A stretch of 64,000 nt of DNA from an uncultured Granulosicoccaceae bacterium (GTDB lineage Bacteria; Pseudomonadota; Gammaproteobacteria; Granulosicoccales; Granulosicoccaceae), in assembly GCA_938007995.1 (NCBI GenBank), contig CALLLW010000008.1, forward strand, positions 62,001 through 126,000, written 5' to 3'. Each line of letters starts with the position of its first letter. The stretch's first letter is position 1. The notes under the pieces were generated by a model that saw nothing but the letters and a program-made list of their open reading frames with translations, ran no database searches and was not told the origin of the DNA. Both the position numbers and the translations under genes were made by a program. Of this stretch, positions 7,911 through 16,999 are shown piece by piece.

Positions 7911-9545
7911 TCAAATAGCTATTGCAATGCTGGTTGCTACCGCGATCTTATAAAGCACATCAGTGATGCTTGCTGCCAGCTGCAGGTTTTTGGTTGGCGC
8001 TTTGGGCAGCACCAAAAGCTCATCACCGGCCTCTACCGCAGCACCTGATGCATCTACAACCCGCCCGTCCTGCTTGACCAGCAAAATATTTTCGCGATTG
8101 GCGTTATTGGAAAACCCGCCAGCACGGGAAATATATTCTTCAGCGCGGTTGCCGTCTTCCCATAGAAATGCACGCGGCAGCCGTACTTCGCCTGAAACCA
8201 GAACACCCGGACTTCTGCTCGGAATAAAGATGGTATCGTCATTCTGCAAAACAATATCAGCGATGCCGTCGTCCGAGACGACAACCAGAGTTCCCTGAGG
8301 CTCTATTTGCGATGCTTTATTGACGAATGCAGAAATCAACTCAGCCTCCTGTACTCTGATACGAGATTCACTGTCTGTTGCAGATGAAGCGGTCAGGTAC
8401 TCTGATTCAAGCCTTTTCAGGCTGTTTTCAATCGCACTTTTCTGTCTGGCGGCAATACTCCTGCGTTTAATATAGATGCGCTCGTAAGCGCTCAGTTGCG
8501 GATCCACTTCGATCAGATCCAACACCTGCTTAAGCGTTGCCCGCTTATTCACGGTGATCGCAGAAGCACCGCTAAATGCACCATCAATATTTATACTGAT
8601 GTTACGTTCGTTAACATCAGACCTAAAGGACACAACGTCTTCGTCACCGAGCAAACGCTCATTAAATTCTGCAACCGGCAGATATTCAAACACGCTCTCG
8701 CCATTTCTTACCTGACTCAGTGCCACGTGAGTTACACCGGCAGCCGGTGACGCAAGATCTACAACGTCAGCACCGCTGACTACATCCTGATTAAATTCAA
8801 ATCTGTTTGGCCTGGCAGCTTCACCGCCAACCACAACCGTTTGCATCAACGGCTTGACGACTATCGCGTCTCCTTCTTTAAGAACAACGTCCGGAATAAC
8901 TCCGTTGCGAATAAACTCGTAAAGATCTACCGTTGCGATTGTCTTCGAGTTGCGAAGAATTTCTATTTTTCGAAAACTGCCACTGGCAGAATCAATTCCA
9001 CCAGCCTGGTCAATAAAATTAAGTACTGAGCTGCTCGGCGTACCGGCATACTTACCTGGCTTGTGCACATACCCGGTTACATAAACGCTGGCCGATTGCG
9101 CGGTGATCAAATTGGTATACACCTCCACATCATTGGTGTACACACGCGCAATGGCTGCTTTGACCGTGCCGTTAACCCGCGAGTTTTTTACTCCACCAAG
9201 TTGAACCGGACCTACATTCGGTAAAAAAATGTTTCCCTGGGAATCTACCGTCTGCACTTCATCGTACGTGGTGGCACCCCAGATACGGATGGCTACCTTA
9301 TCACCCGGACTGACAACATAATCAGCATTCAGACCAAGCGTCTCGGATGCCGAAAAACCACCGTCAAATAACGTGTACCCAAACGGTCTGGTTTGCTGTT
9401 TTAGCTGATCAAGCTGTTCGGCCTCCTGCTGTTCGAATATCGCGCTTTGCCTGTCCATTACCACAGCGCCGGGATCTATTGTTGTTTGCGCAGAAAGGCT
9501 CTGCCAAAACAATAGATTTGCCAACAGCAAATAGATAATTCTCAT
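7911..9545 (-). CDS. kpsD: Outer-membrane capsule export protein, KpsD/Wza type
   Basis: About 544 residues from the ATG at 9545 (MRIIYLLLANLLFWQSLSA), which gives a clean signal peptide; a start at 9572 would overlap kpsE and put polar residues in front. The polysaccharide-export domain starts at VSPGDKVAIRIWG and is followed by SLBB-type repeats (SVYVTGYVHKPGKYAG, VVVGGEAARPNRFEF, VLVSGEVRLPRAFLW). A final hydrophobic stretch (VLYKIAVATSIAIAI) may cross or touch the outer membrane. It forms the exit channel for the capsule chain together with KpsE. It closes the kpsF-lipoprotein-M-T-E-D run. Confidence 0.88.
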   Translation of the reverse strand: MRIIYLLLANLLFWQSLSAQTTIDPGAVVMDRQSAIFEQQEAEQLDQLKQQTRPFGYTLFDGGFSASETLGLNADYVVSPGDKVAIRIWGATTYDEVQTVDSQGNIFLPNVGPVQLGGVKNSRVNGTVKAAIARVYTNDVEVYTNLITAQSASVYVTGYVHKPGKYAGTPSSSVLNFIDQAGGIDSASGSFRKIEILRNSKTIATVDLYEFIRNGVIPDVVLKEGDAIVVKPLMQTVVVGGEAARPNRFEFNQDVVSGADVVDLASPAAGVTHVALSQVRNGESVFEYLPVAEFNERLLGDEDVVSFRSDVNERNISINIDGAFSGASAITVNKRATLKQVLDLIEVDPQLSAYERIYIKRRSIAARQKSAIENSLKRLESEYLTASSATDSESRIRVQEAELISAFVNKASQIEPQGTLVVVSDDGIADIVLQNDDTIFIPSRSPGVLVSGEVRLPRAFLWEDGNRAEEYISRAGGFSNNANRENILLVKQDGRVVDASGAAVEAGDELLVLPKAPTKNLQLAASITDVLYKIAVATSIAIAI

Positions 9546-9561
9546 ACCAATGGTCACTGTG

Positions 9562-10644
9562 TTATACCGCAAAATCTATATGCTCCCTGACAGCGGCGCG
9601 AAACAACGCATAGACTGCATAGAGCAGAAAAGACAACAAAATAGCGGTGATGGAATCAATTAGCCGATCCGGCTCAGTTGATGAAGTTGGCTGACTAGGC
9701 TGTACAAAGGTCGCCAGATATCGTTTTTTTGTCTGCGATTCCACCCTTGCTGTCTCGAGTGCCTGAAGCGCTGCCGCGTAACGTTGTCGCCCCAGTTCCT
9801 CTTCTACCAGTAACGGCTTGTATCTTTCTATTGCCGTCCCTATTCCCTGGTTGTTGGTCAAGCGTTGCCTCTCACGTTGCAACTCTGTTTCTATACCATT
9901 AATTCGATTTCTCAACGATCGCATTTCTGCCGTTGTTTCACGCAGGTAGGCGGATTTTTCTGTATACAGCGCACGGGTTTCAGCAAGCTTTGCTTCAAGA
10001 GCGGCGATTAAACCCGCAATCGAGCTGGCGTCGGTACCGGGGTTTATCGACTGGTTTTCTGCAGTGAACTGCGATAGACGATCAGAGATCTGCCGTGCAT
10101 TTGCGATGGCACTTTCTACTTCCAGTCGCGCGGCGTTCAGTGTGTCATCAACAATACGATCAGAAAGGCGATTGATCAGCAACTCGCTTCGGGCAATAAT
10201 TTCACGGTTGATGTTGTGGGCAATATCAGCTGAGAAAGCCCGTGTTTTGATGGCGATGATCGAGCTGGTTTCTTCAAAGGTAATAGTCACCATGCCACGA
10301 AAGTACTCAAGATACTCCTCATCATTCGCGTCAGCGGTCAGACGAGAAATAACATCCAGCTGTGGATCTGAATAATGGTCACGCAGGGAAAACTCTTTAT
10401 CCAGATGCTGAGCCATCTCCATGGAGATTATATAATCAGACACCACGAGGACATCCTGAGTGTCCGGATTACTGACAGGCAAAAGTCCACCAAACGAAAA
10501 GCTCGATGTTGACTGATTGCCACTGCGAAGCACCACGGCAGACTCTGACACAAAACGCTCAGACGCAATCAGACCAAAGTAGCTCACTGCTATAAGCACT
10601 GGCACAAGTGCGGCAAGCAGCACTCTTAAGGCTACAGGATTCAA
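9562..10644 (-). CDS. kpsE: Inner-membrane capsule export protein, KpsE/CtrB type (PCP-3)
   Basis: This 360-residue protein has an N-terminal membrane segment (about 5-25), a long periplasmic region with coiled coil (about 160-315) and a C-terminal membrane segment (about 328-350). That layout is typical of the co-polymerase-like proteins linking the KpsMT transporter to the outer-membrane KpsD. The start is a TTG whose last bases overlap the kpsT stop (TTGA), so translation is probably coupled. It should act as the periplasmic adaptor in capsule export. Confidence 0.87.
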   Translation of the reverse strand: MNPVALRVLLAALVPVLIAVSYFGLIASERFVSESAVVLRSGNQSTSSFSFGGLLPVSNPDTQDVLVVSDYIISMEMAQHLDKEFSLRDHYSDPQLDVISRLTADANDEEYLEYFRGMVTITFEETSSIIAIKTRAFSADIAHNINREIIARSELLINRLSDRIVDDTLNAARLEVESAIANARQISDRLSQFTAENQSINPGTDASSIAGLIAALEAKLAETRALYTEKSAYLRETTAEMRSLRNRINGIETELQRERQRLTNNQGIGTAIERYKPLLVEEELGRQRYAAALQALETARVESQTKKRYLATFVQPSQPTSSTEPDRLIDSITAILLSFLLYAVYALFRAAVREHIDFAV

Positions 10645-11309
10645 GCGACGACCTTTTTAAAAAGAATTTTTCTATACAACATAAATGCATCGTCCAGGTT
10701 GTCAAAGTAGCGCAATTGGCCATTGTGTAGCACTGTCGCAACATCACAGTTCTTTCGGATAGTCTGTTCATTGTGTGAAACAAGAATCACAGAGGATGTT
10801 TGGCGTCTTTGCTTGAAGATCTGCCTGAACTTCTCTTTTAATCTTGCATCACCCGTTTCAAGCGCTTCATCTACCAGATAATATTCAAAATCCAGCGCAT
10901 AGCTGAGCGACATTGCAAAGCGCGATCTCATACCTGCCGAGTAAGACGACAGAGGGCGATCGAAATATTCTCCGAGCTCCGCGAACTCATTGGTTTTTCG
11001 CTCTACTTCAACAAAAGATGCACCATAAATACGAGCCACGAACCTTGCATTTTCCCTGCCGGTCAGAGTCCCCTGAAATCCGCCGGAATAACCCATTGGC
11101 CACGACAATCGACTGGTGCGAACCACCCGCCCCTTGTCTGGTTTCTCAGCTCCGCCAATGATACGAATCAGAGTACTCTTGCCGGCACCGTTAGCGCCGA
11201 GCACACCAACACTTTTGCGGTAGGGGAACTTGAAGGTGATGTTATTCAGCACCTGGTGTGTCTGATCACCCAGCCCGTAGGATTTGGTCACATTTTCAAG
11301 AGCAATCAC
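10641..11309 (-). CDS. kpsT: Capsule ABC transporter ATPase KpsT
   Basis: The 222-residue ATPase has a Walker A GANGAGKS at 38-45, the signature YSAGMR at 123-128 and Walker B YYLVDEAL around 143-150, followed by ETGD and the H-loop VSHNE. The short length and the YSAGMRSR form are typical of KpsT/CtrD/BexA ATPases. It pairs with KpsM to move the lipid-linked capsule across the inner membrane. A GTG start is used, with a GGAAG site 8 nt upstream lying inside the end of kpsM. Confidence 0.92.
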   Translation of the reverse strand: MIALENVTKSYGLGDQTHQVLNNITFKFPYRKSVGVLGANGAGKSTLIRIIGGAEKPDKGRVVRTSRLSWPMGYSGGFQGTLTGRENARFVARIYGASFVEVERKTNEFAELGEYFDRPLSSYSAGMRSRFAMSLSYALDFEYYLVDEALETGDARLKEKFRQIFKQRRQTSSVILVSHNEQTIRKNCDVATVLHNGQLRYFDNLDDAFMLYRKILFKKVVA

Positions 11310-11314
11310 CAGAC

Positions 11315-12112
11315 TTACTTCCGCTGCCTCTCAAACACACCGAGCAGCATCATGCCAAAACTGATAAGTATCAGCGCAAAAACACAGACATATTCCAGAT
11401 CGACGTAACGGCTGGAAAAACTCTCAAACAGAGAATCCCGAATCAGTTCGATACAGTGCAGTAGCGGGTTATAAAGAGCAATTTCGCGAGCCACCGGTGG
11501 CAACATTGACGCGGTAAAAAACAACCCCGATGTAAGAAAAAGTGGTCGCCCCAATAACGGTTGCGAAAGTGACTGAATAAATTCATAGCGCACACTTACA
11601 GCACCCAGCACAAGCCCCAGGCCAATCCCGAGCGCTATCAACAGACTAAAACCGGTCATCACGCCCAAAAGATTTTCAATACGAAACGCAAAGCCAAAGA
11701 AAAACAAGCCGATAAGAATAATAATAAAAACAGCTATCGACACCAGCACATTCACAATCACCTTGGATATGATTAAGTCCATCCTGGTTACCTGCGGAAA
11801 CATCAGCAGAGAGGGATTGCCACGTGCACCCTGCGCTACTTCAGAGAAAAGATCACGAAACATAAAAAAGGGGCTGATACCCGCAACAAGAAACAAGGGT
11901 GCCGGTACGCCGGACGGTGCGCTTCTGTCAATCAATTGCATAACACCGACAAAAACCATTAGAAAGATCAACGGTTCAAGCAATGCCCAGCCAAAACCCA
12001 GACGCCGGTTTCCATAACGCGATTTAAGCTCACGCAGGATCAGTGCATGCAGCACACGAAACTGTACTGTAAATACACTTTCAGAGGCGCTTACTGGATT
12101 GCCGGACGACAT
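11315..12112 (-). CDS. kpsM: Capsule ABC transporter permease KpsM
   Basis: This is an ABC-2 type permease with six hydrophobic segments and an N-terminal cytoplasmic helix containing LRELKSRYGNRRLGFGW, a hallmark of polysaccharide ABC exporters. It forms the membrane channel of the KpsMT transporter. I placed the start at the ATG at 12112; a TTG three codons upstream (12121) is equally open, and neither has a clear ribosome site. It sits 3-12 nt after the lipoprotein gene and 5 nt before kpsT, in one operon. Confidence 0.9.
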   Translation of the reverse strand: MSSGNPVSASESVFTVQFRVLHALILRELKSRYGNRRLGFGWALLEPLIFLMVFVGVMQLIDRSAPSGVPAPLFLVAGISPFFMFRDLFSEVAQGARGNPSLLMFPQVTRMDLIISKVIVNVLVSIAVFIIILIGLFFFGFAFRIENLLGVMTGFSLLIALGIGLGLVLGAVSVRYEFIQSLSQPLLGRPLFLTSGLFFTASMLPPVAREIALYNPLLHCIELIRDSLFESFSSRYVDLEYVCVFALILISFGMMLLGVFERQRK

Positions 12113-12124
12113 ATCGTTCAATCG

Positions 12125-12520
12125 TTAGCGAACAAACGCTGATAGCGGAATATCAACCCAGCCATTTACTGCATCCTGACAACTCACGCCATTAGTGCTT
12201 GTTTCGTTGCCGGTCTGCGTATAGCGCCTGCATTTTCTACCATTTGCGGAAAAATACTCCGACTGGACCAGCAATTCGACCGAAGTACCCAGCTGCTGAT
12301 CAACAAACACCTGAGGCACACCGATAGCTGCGGATGCCACAGCCTGCGCTTTTGCACGACCGGATTGCCCGCTGATCGCAACACTGCTTGTTTGCCCGCT
12401 ACCAGCCTGGGTAAACAATGGCATCGAGTCGCTGTTATGCCTTGGTGGAGCTGAGGTACATGCACCAAGAAAAATACCGCACACTAACGCAGCGCACTGT
12501 TTGATCGTCACGCTATTCAT
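12125..12520 (-). CDS. Small lipoprotein embedded between kpsF and kpsM
   Basis: The 131-residue product has a lipoprotein signal with the lipobox LGAC (cysteine at about 21), then a Ser/Gly-rich linker and a C-terminal region with SEYFSANGRKCRRY and a second cysteine in GVSCQD, suggesting one disulfide in a small beta domain. Its ATG overlaps the kpsF stop (ATGA) and it is followed 3-12 nt later by kpsM, so it is firmly inside the export operon. I know no canonical Kps protein of this kind. An accessory role in export or surface attachment is inferred from position only. Confidence 0.75.
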   Translation of the reverse strand: MNSVTIKQCAALVCGIFLGACTSAPPRHNSDSMPLFTQAGSGQTSSVAISGQSGRAKAQAVASAAIGVPQVFVDQQLGTSVELLVQSEYFSANGRKCRRYTQTGNETSTNGVSCQDAVNGWVDIPLSAFVR

Positions 12521-13521
12521 TCGCCACCACTGAATATTTCAAGGATGCCACAGATAGTTTCACGTTCACCTTCACGGGCAGAGATCACCACCAATGCACG
12601 AACCTTGTTTTCACGCATCAGACTCTCAGCGTCTTTGATCAAAGACTCAGCGGAGACACAAACCGGATCGAGAGTCATATATTCTCTCACTGGTTGCTCC
12701 ATGACCGATGCGCCGGATAACAGTGCACGTCGAAGATCTCCATCGGTGAAGATCCCCAGCACGTTGTGATCAGAATGAACGACCACCAGGCCAAGTCTTG
12801 AGGCAGTCATGGCCATCACTGCAGTGGAAACTGAATCTTCCGGAGCACATAAGGGCACATTCTCACTTTGCATGACATCGCGTACCTTGGAGTGCAGGCT
12901 TTTGCCAAGCATGCCACCCGGATGAAAATGGGCAAAGTCAGCCGGAGCGAAATCTTTAGCATTCATCAAAGCTACGGCCAACGCATCTCCTACCGCCATA
13001 CTGACCAGCGTCGAAGTGGTTGGCGCCAGATTATGCGGACAAACTTCACGTTCGATTGGCAGCACCAGGGTTACATCAGAGGAATTGCCAATACTGGAAT
13101 GACGTCGACCGACAAAACTGATTATCTTGTTGCCAAAATACTTTATCGACGGCAACAACTTAACGACTTCTTCCGTTCCACCCGAGTTTGAAATTAACAA
13201 CACCACATCGGCTGGCGTAATCATGCCAAGGTCACCATGGATAGCATCAGCCGGATGCACATAAAATGCAGGTGTACCGGTAGACGCCAAAGTGGCGGCT
13301 ATTTTCTGCCCGACAATCCCGGATTTTCCCATGCCGATAACAATCACGCGTCCGGCAGATTTAACGATCAACTCCACCGCATCGCCAAATTCCGGCCCAA
13401 GCACACCAGCAATGCTCGCAAGCGCCGCTGACTGCGCAAGAATGGACTCTCGCGCTAACTGTAAAGTGTCTGCTTCAGATTTTTTATCCCGATATTCAGA
13501 CACTGATATGACATCCGTCAA
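12517..13521 (-). CDS. kpsF: D-arabinose 5-phosphate isomerase (KdsD/KpsF)
   Basis: The protein (334 residues) has an N-terminal SIS domain with VIGMGKSGIVGQKIAATLAS and HGDLGMI, and two C-terminal CBS repeats (VRDVMQSENVPLC, VREYMTLDPV). It converts ribulose 5-phosphate to arabinose 5-phosphate, the first step to CMP-Kdo, which feeds the KpsC linker. Being first in the capsule export operon, it is best called kpsF, though the housekeeping kdsD has the same activity. The TTG start has a GGGGG site about 5 nt upstream; a GTG six codons inside is an alternative. The promoter probably lies in 13522-13649. Confidence 0.9.
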   Translation of the reverse strand: MTDVISVSEYRDKKSEADTLQLARESILAQSAALASIAGVLGPEFGDAVELIVKSAGRVIVIGMGKSGIVGQKIAATLASTGTPAFYVHPADAIHGDLGMITPADVVLLISNSGGTEEVVKLLPSIKYFGNKIISFVGRRHSSIGNSSDVTLVLPIEREVCPHNLAPTTSTLVSMAVGDALAVALMNAKDFAPADFAHFHPGGMLGKSLHSKVRDVMQSENVPLCAPEDSVSTAVMAMTASRLGLVVVHSDHNVLGIFTDGDLRRALLSGASVMEQPVREYMTLDPVCVSAESLIKDAESLMRENKVRALVVISAREGERETICGILEIFSGGE

Positions 13522-13649
13522 TTTAACCCCCGCTAAATTCTAGATAGCGTTCACATAAGCGGAAGCTCTGACTGCAATAAACACGCCGTTGATGCATTCA
13601 CAGAGCATAAACCAGCGCAATGCCAGACTCATAGTCAGGCAAAGTTCAT

Positions 13650-15071
13650 TTACCGTGTGTCCGGGGCTGATTCAACGGAGCTTTCAATAATCCTGAGACG
13701 CTCTGCCACCAGTTGCCTGTCGATAGTTGTGGAGACTGTTGTATCCAGTTCAGCCTGTAGCACACGTCGATAATATTCCGCAGCGTCAATTGTATGACCC
13801 ATCTGCTCAAGGCTGATAGCGATGTTAAATAGCACATCGACAGGTACTTTTGATCGGCCTGCGGTAAGCGCATGGTTAAAATAACGGTAAGCCTGACTCC
13901 ATCGCGCTTTTTGTCCGAAGTAATGCCCTAGTATTGAATAAAACGGCACGGTATCGTCGGTCGATTGTGCGGCATGGGCGATCACTTCAGCCTCGACAGT
14001 GTTACTGTCAGTTGCAAGCTCCAGCATGGCGGCGAAAGCCCGTTGATCATGCGGATAGAGGTCAAGCAGATGCCGATAACGGTCTATGGCTAAACTTACG
14101 TTACCGGACAACGCAGCTACCCGGGCGACACCATGATTCGCCGAACTACTATTCGGATTTTGTTGCAATGCCTGAGCGTATAACTGACCCGCAGTCACAT
14201 GATCATGTTCACTGTAAGCTGCATCCGCGCTGACGATAAGTCCCTCTACATCAGGCGCAACTGTGCTTTCTTTGTATCGCAGCGATTGACCAATATTGGA
14301 GTCAGAGACAACCTGCGCTACGTGTGCGATCTCTGATTCATTGTCGCTATCTAATCCACTTACTGAGTTTACGCCCTCAGCAGCAACACTAACCAGCGGC
14401 TCAGCAAACTCAATAGATTGTCGGAGTTCATAGTTCTCGAGCGCTAGCAATTCAAGCAACTGGTTTTTTTCAAACAGTTGCTGTTGCAGGCTGGCAATAT
14501 CAGAGAATGAGTTAATCGAAAGCTCGTCAGTTACTTGCATACCGGATGCGGCTTTTTCCGGCTGCACCTCACTTATTACCTCAACAGGTATATCGCTGAC
14601 CGGCCCTATTGAGCTGACTGACCCCGTTGTGCTGACTGATAATGAAGCAGTCTCTGCCAGCGCATCATCCGATATTATCGAGACCTCATCACCTGGTACT
14701 GCAGCAGCTCTGGCATGCTGCAATTCCTTTACTTGCACTTCAGCCTTACTGAGCAGTGCCTGATGCCCGGCCATCACGTTTTGTTGCTTTTTGATAAAAA
14801 GATAAAAACCGGTCAGCAAAGGCAGCGAAACAACAATCAGCGTAATAAAAAACAGTGGATGAATTTGACGATATAACTCGACTATCCGCTGTTTCTGCAC
14901 GCCGTTGAAAGAAAGATTGTCTGCGACACCGGCTGGCAGCTCCCGACTATTATTATTCTGTCTGCTTTCTGCTTCTTCACTGTTTTCTTCAAGCTCTGCA
15001 CCGGGCTTTCTGTCACCGGATAACGATGGCTTTGCAACAGGCTCACTATAAACTTCCGGCACAAGTTCCAT
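13650..15071 (-). CDS. Membrane-anchored TPR protein, MshN-like
   Basis: This 473-residue protein has a cytoplasmic N-terminus, one membrane segment near residues 72-92 (PLFFITLIVVSLPLLTGFYLF), a low-complexity acidic region and a C-terminal TPR array (from about 275, e.g. AYSEHDHVTAGQLYAQALQ and YYRRVLQAELD). The layout matches MshN-type proteins of MSHA pilus systems, which accompany the secretin. It follows the secretin gene by about 50 nt. No pilus ATPase, platform protein or pilin genes are present in the window. An interaction with the secretin in the periplasm is inferred from gene order. Confidence 0.65.
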   Translation of the reverse strand: MELVPEVYSEPVAKPSLSGDRKPGAELEENSEEAESRQNNNSRELPAGVADNLSFNGVQKQRIVELYRQIHPLFFITLIVVSLPLLTGFYLFIKKQQNVMAGHQALLSKAEVQVKELQHARAAAVPGDEVSIISDDALAETASLSVSTTGSVSSIGPVSDIPVEVISEVQPEKAASGMQVTDELSINSFSDIASLQQQLFEKNQLLELLALENYELRQSIEFAEPLVSVAAEGVNSVSGLDSDNESEIAHVAQVVSDSNIGQSLRYKESTVAPDVEGLIVSADAAYSEHDHVTAGQLYAQALQQNPNSSSANHGVARVAALSGNVSLAIDRYRHLLDLYPHDQRAFAAMLELATDSNTVEAEVIAHAAQSTDDTVPFYSILGHYFGQKARWSQAYRYFNHALTAGRSKVPVDVLFNIAISLEQMGHTIDAAEYYRRVLQAELDTTVSTTIDRQLVAERLRIIESSVESAPDTR

Positions 15072-15123
15072 TTTACATCCACTATCTAACTTTCAAACTT
15101 CAACTAACATAGGCACTGATACT

Positions 15124-16866
15124 TTACTGGCGTAAATCAGTGAAACTACTTTCAATCACTGTGGGCTTCAGAAATATCAATAACTCGGTTTTCTCAATAC
15201 TACGTATATCATGCGAAAACAGTCGCCCAAGCACCGGCAGTTGCTTTAACCCTGGCACACCGGTGGACCTTTCTTCAACACTGTTTTGCATCAGACCACC
15301 GATAATAGCGACATTTCCGCTGCGCACTTTTAGCAGAGACTCCATTTCACGTACCTGTATTTCAGGTATCAGATTACGCACTTCATTTTGCCCTGCCAGA
15401 GCAGGACTTGGGTCTTCAGCAAAATTCAAAATGCGTGATATCGTTGGTCGAACATTAAGTATGACGTCCTGACTGTTGCTGATAAACGGAGTAACATTCA
15501 TGACAAGACCAATTGGCACCGAGTGCACAGTGCTATCTACTACCGTTCTTTCATCCCCGTTTTCACGCTCCAGCCGATCAACTTCAAAAGTAAAATACAC
15601 ACGATTATCGACAACCTTTAACACCGCTGGCTGGTTGTTTAATGCAATAATTTTTGGTCTGGAAATCACCTGCACTTCACCAAACTGCTGCAGCAGTTTT
15701 AGTGTGGCCGATAGATCGCCGAATATTGAAGCAGCGTTACTGTAGCTAAAAAGTGCTGTTACAGGAGAGGTTGCAGACGCCGCATCCGGCAAGCCTGCCA
15801 GTATCTGTGAAAACTGAAACGATTCATTATCATTAGAGCCTAATGCCTGCCAGTCGACCCCGGATTCAAACCTGTCGTTCAACGTAATTTCAACCACAGT
15901 CGCCTCAATCAGCACTTGCCTCTGTGCGCTTTGATTGATCTCTTTTAGTAACTTCTCGATAGTCGCGTGTTGCAACTGCCTCGCACGCACAGTAATAATC
16001 CCTGCTTCCTGGCTAACAAAGACGTTATCGCTACCAGCCCCTGTATCTGATACCTGTTCACCAAGCACTCCGCTAATGCTTCGAACTATCGACTCCCAAA
16101 GCGCGTTAACAGAGACATTTTCAACAGATAAGCGCGAGCCGTTACTGCCTGCCTGAGACTCGTTACCACCTTGTGGGTTGGTGGTTATAGATCCGATCTG
16201 TGTCGCGAGATCCACCCTGCTCTGTGAGGTACGCTGCATGTTGAGGTAATCAACCTCATAGCTGCGAATAAACGGCTTATCTTCAATCAGTAGTATTTTT
16301 TTATCCTGAATTTCATAGCGGACATCTGTCTGAGTACTTATTTGCGTGAGAATAAAGTCCAGTGGCTGATCAATGATACTTAATGAAATGACACCACTGA
16401 TATCACCAACAAAATCCAGCTCGGAGCGCGCATCACGAGCAATAGAGGCAACGATCTCTTTTACCGGCAACTGATCTGCAATCACTGTGTAGAGTGAATC
16501 GCCGATTCCGGGAAGATTTTCACCCGGATGGTCTTTACCCGGGTAGTGTCTACCCGGATGGTCTTTGGCAGGGCGGTCTTCATACGAAGCAGCGGAGTTA
16601 TCAGTAACCGCAGGCTGCTGCCATGGAGCAATTAGCGCTGGTATACCGTCAGGGGTTGTACCTGAGACGCGAGAGACAGGGTCGGCTTCATCCGGGATTT
16701 TGGCAGATTTAGTGGCTTCAGCACTGCTGCCTATTTCAAGCGGTGCTCGTTCAACCGTATCGACTGCAACACCACAAGCGCTCAGTAACAATGCACATAA
16801 CACTGGCAGAACACACCGCGCTGGCGGGGCAATAACATACTTTTGCTTTACAACGGGACACAACAT
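15124..16866 (-). CDS. mshL: Lipoprotein secretin, MshL/PilQ type
   Basis: The 580-residue protein starts with a lipoprotein signal ending in LLLSAC (cysteine 31). A linker containing a pentapeptide repeat follows, then an N-terminal secretin domain (LPVKEIVASIARDA, VRYEIQDKKILLI) and the C-terminal secretin barrel (RQVLIEATVVEITLND, EVQVISRPKIIALNNQPA, MLQN-like GGLMQNSVEE, PGLKQLPVLGRLF and TELLIFLKPTVI). It should form a gated multimeric pore in the outer membrane. Of the secretin classes, MshL is closest by layout. Only the TPR gene accompanies it, so its export substrate is unknown. Confidence 0.82.
   Translation of the reverse strand: MLCPVVKQKYVIAPPARCVLPVLCALLLSACGVAVDTVERAPLEIGSSAEATKSAKIPDEADPVSRVSGTTPDGIPALIAPWQQPAVTDNSAASYEDRPAKDHPGRHYPGKDHPGENLPGIGDSLYTVIADQLPVKEIVASIARDARSELDFVGDISGVISLSIIDQPLDFILTQISTQTDVRYEIQDKKILLIEDKPFIRSYEVDYLNMQRTSQSRVDLATQIGSITTNPQGGNESQAGSNGSRLSVENVSVNALWESIVRSISGVLGEQVSDTGAGSDNVFVSQEAGIITVRARQLQHATIEKLLKEINQSAQRQVLIEATVVEITLNDRFESGVDWQALGSNDNESFQFSQILAGLPDAASATSPVTALFSYSNAASIFGDLSATLKLLQQFGEVQVISRPKIIALNNQPAVLKVVDNRVYFTFEVDRLERENGDERTVVDSTVHSVPIGLVMNVTPFISNSQDVILNVRPTISRILNFAEDPSPALAGQNEVRNLIPEIQVREMESLLKVRSGNVAIIGGLMQNSVEERSTGVPGLKQLPVLGRLFSHDIRSIEKTELLIFLKPTVIESSFTDLRQ
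16507..16566 (-). repeat. 15-bp repeat encoding a pentapeptide (x-x-x-P-G) four times
   Basis: Residues 101-120 of the secretin read KDHPG, RHYPG, KDHPG, ENLPG in succession. The two KDHPG copies are almost identical at DNA level. The repeat lies in the linker between the lipid anchor and the first folded domain, so its copy number could vary without breaking the fold. Confidence 0.75.
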
Positions 16867-16999
16867 AATTCCGACAACGTCTACATCTGCACAAATTCTA
16901 CGACACCATCACCTTAACTTACGTCTGCACGGTATACAAGCAGATGACTTGCCCTATCGGTAACCGCGCCTGCCATCGGGCATCAGTTATGATTCATCT

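Noticed and set aside
13522-13649. Search for a JUMPstart/ops element before the capsule operon
   Set aside because: No GGCGGTAG core was found upstream of kpsF or in the kpsD-GT2 gap.
16565-16963. 132-residue plus-strand frame over the secretin start
   Set aside because: Opposite the lipoprotein signal and linker; no independent support.
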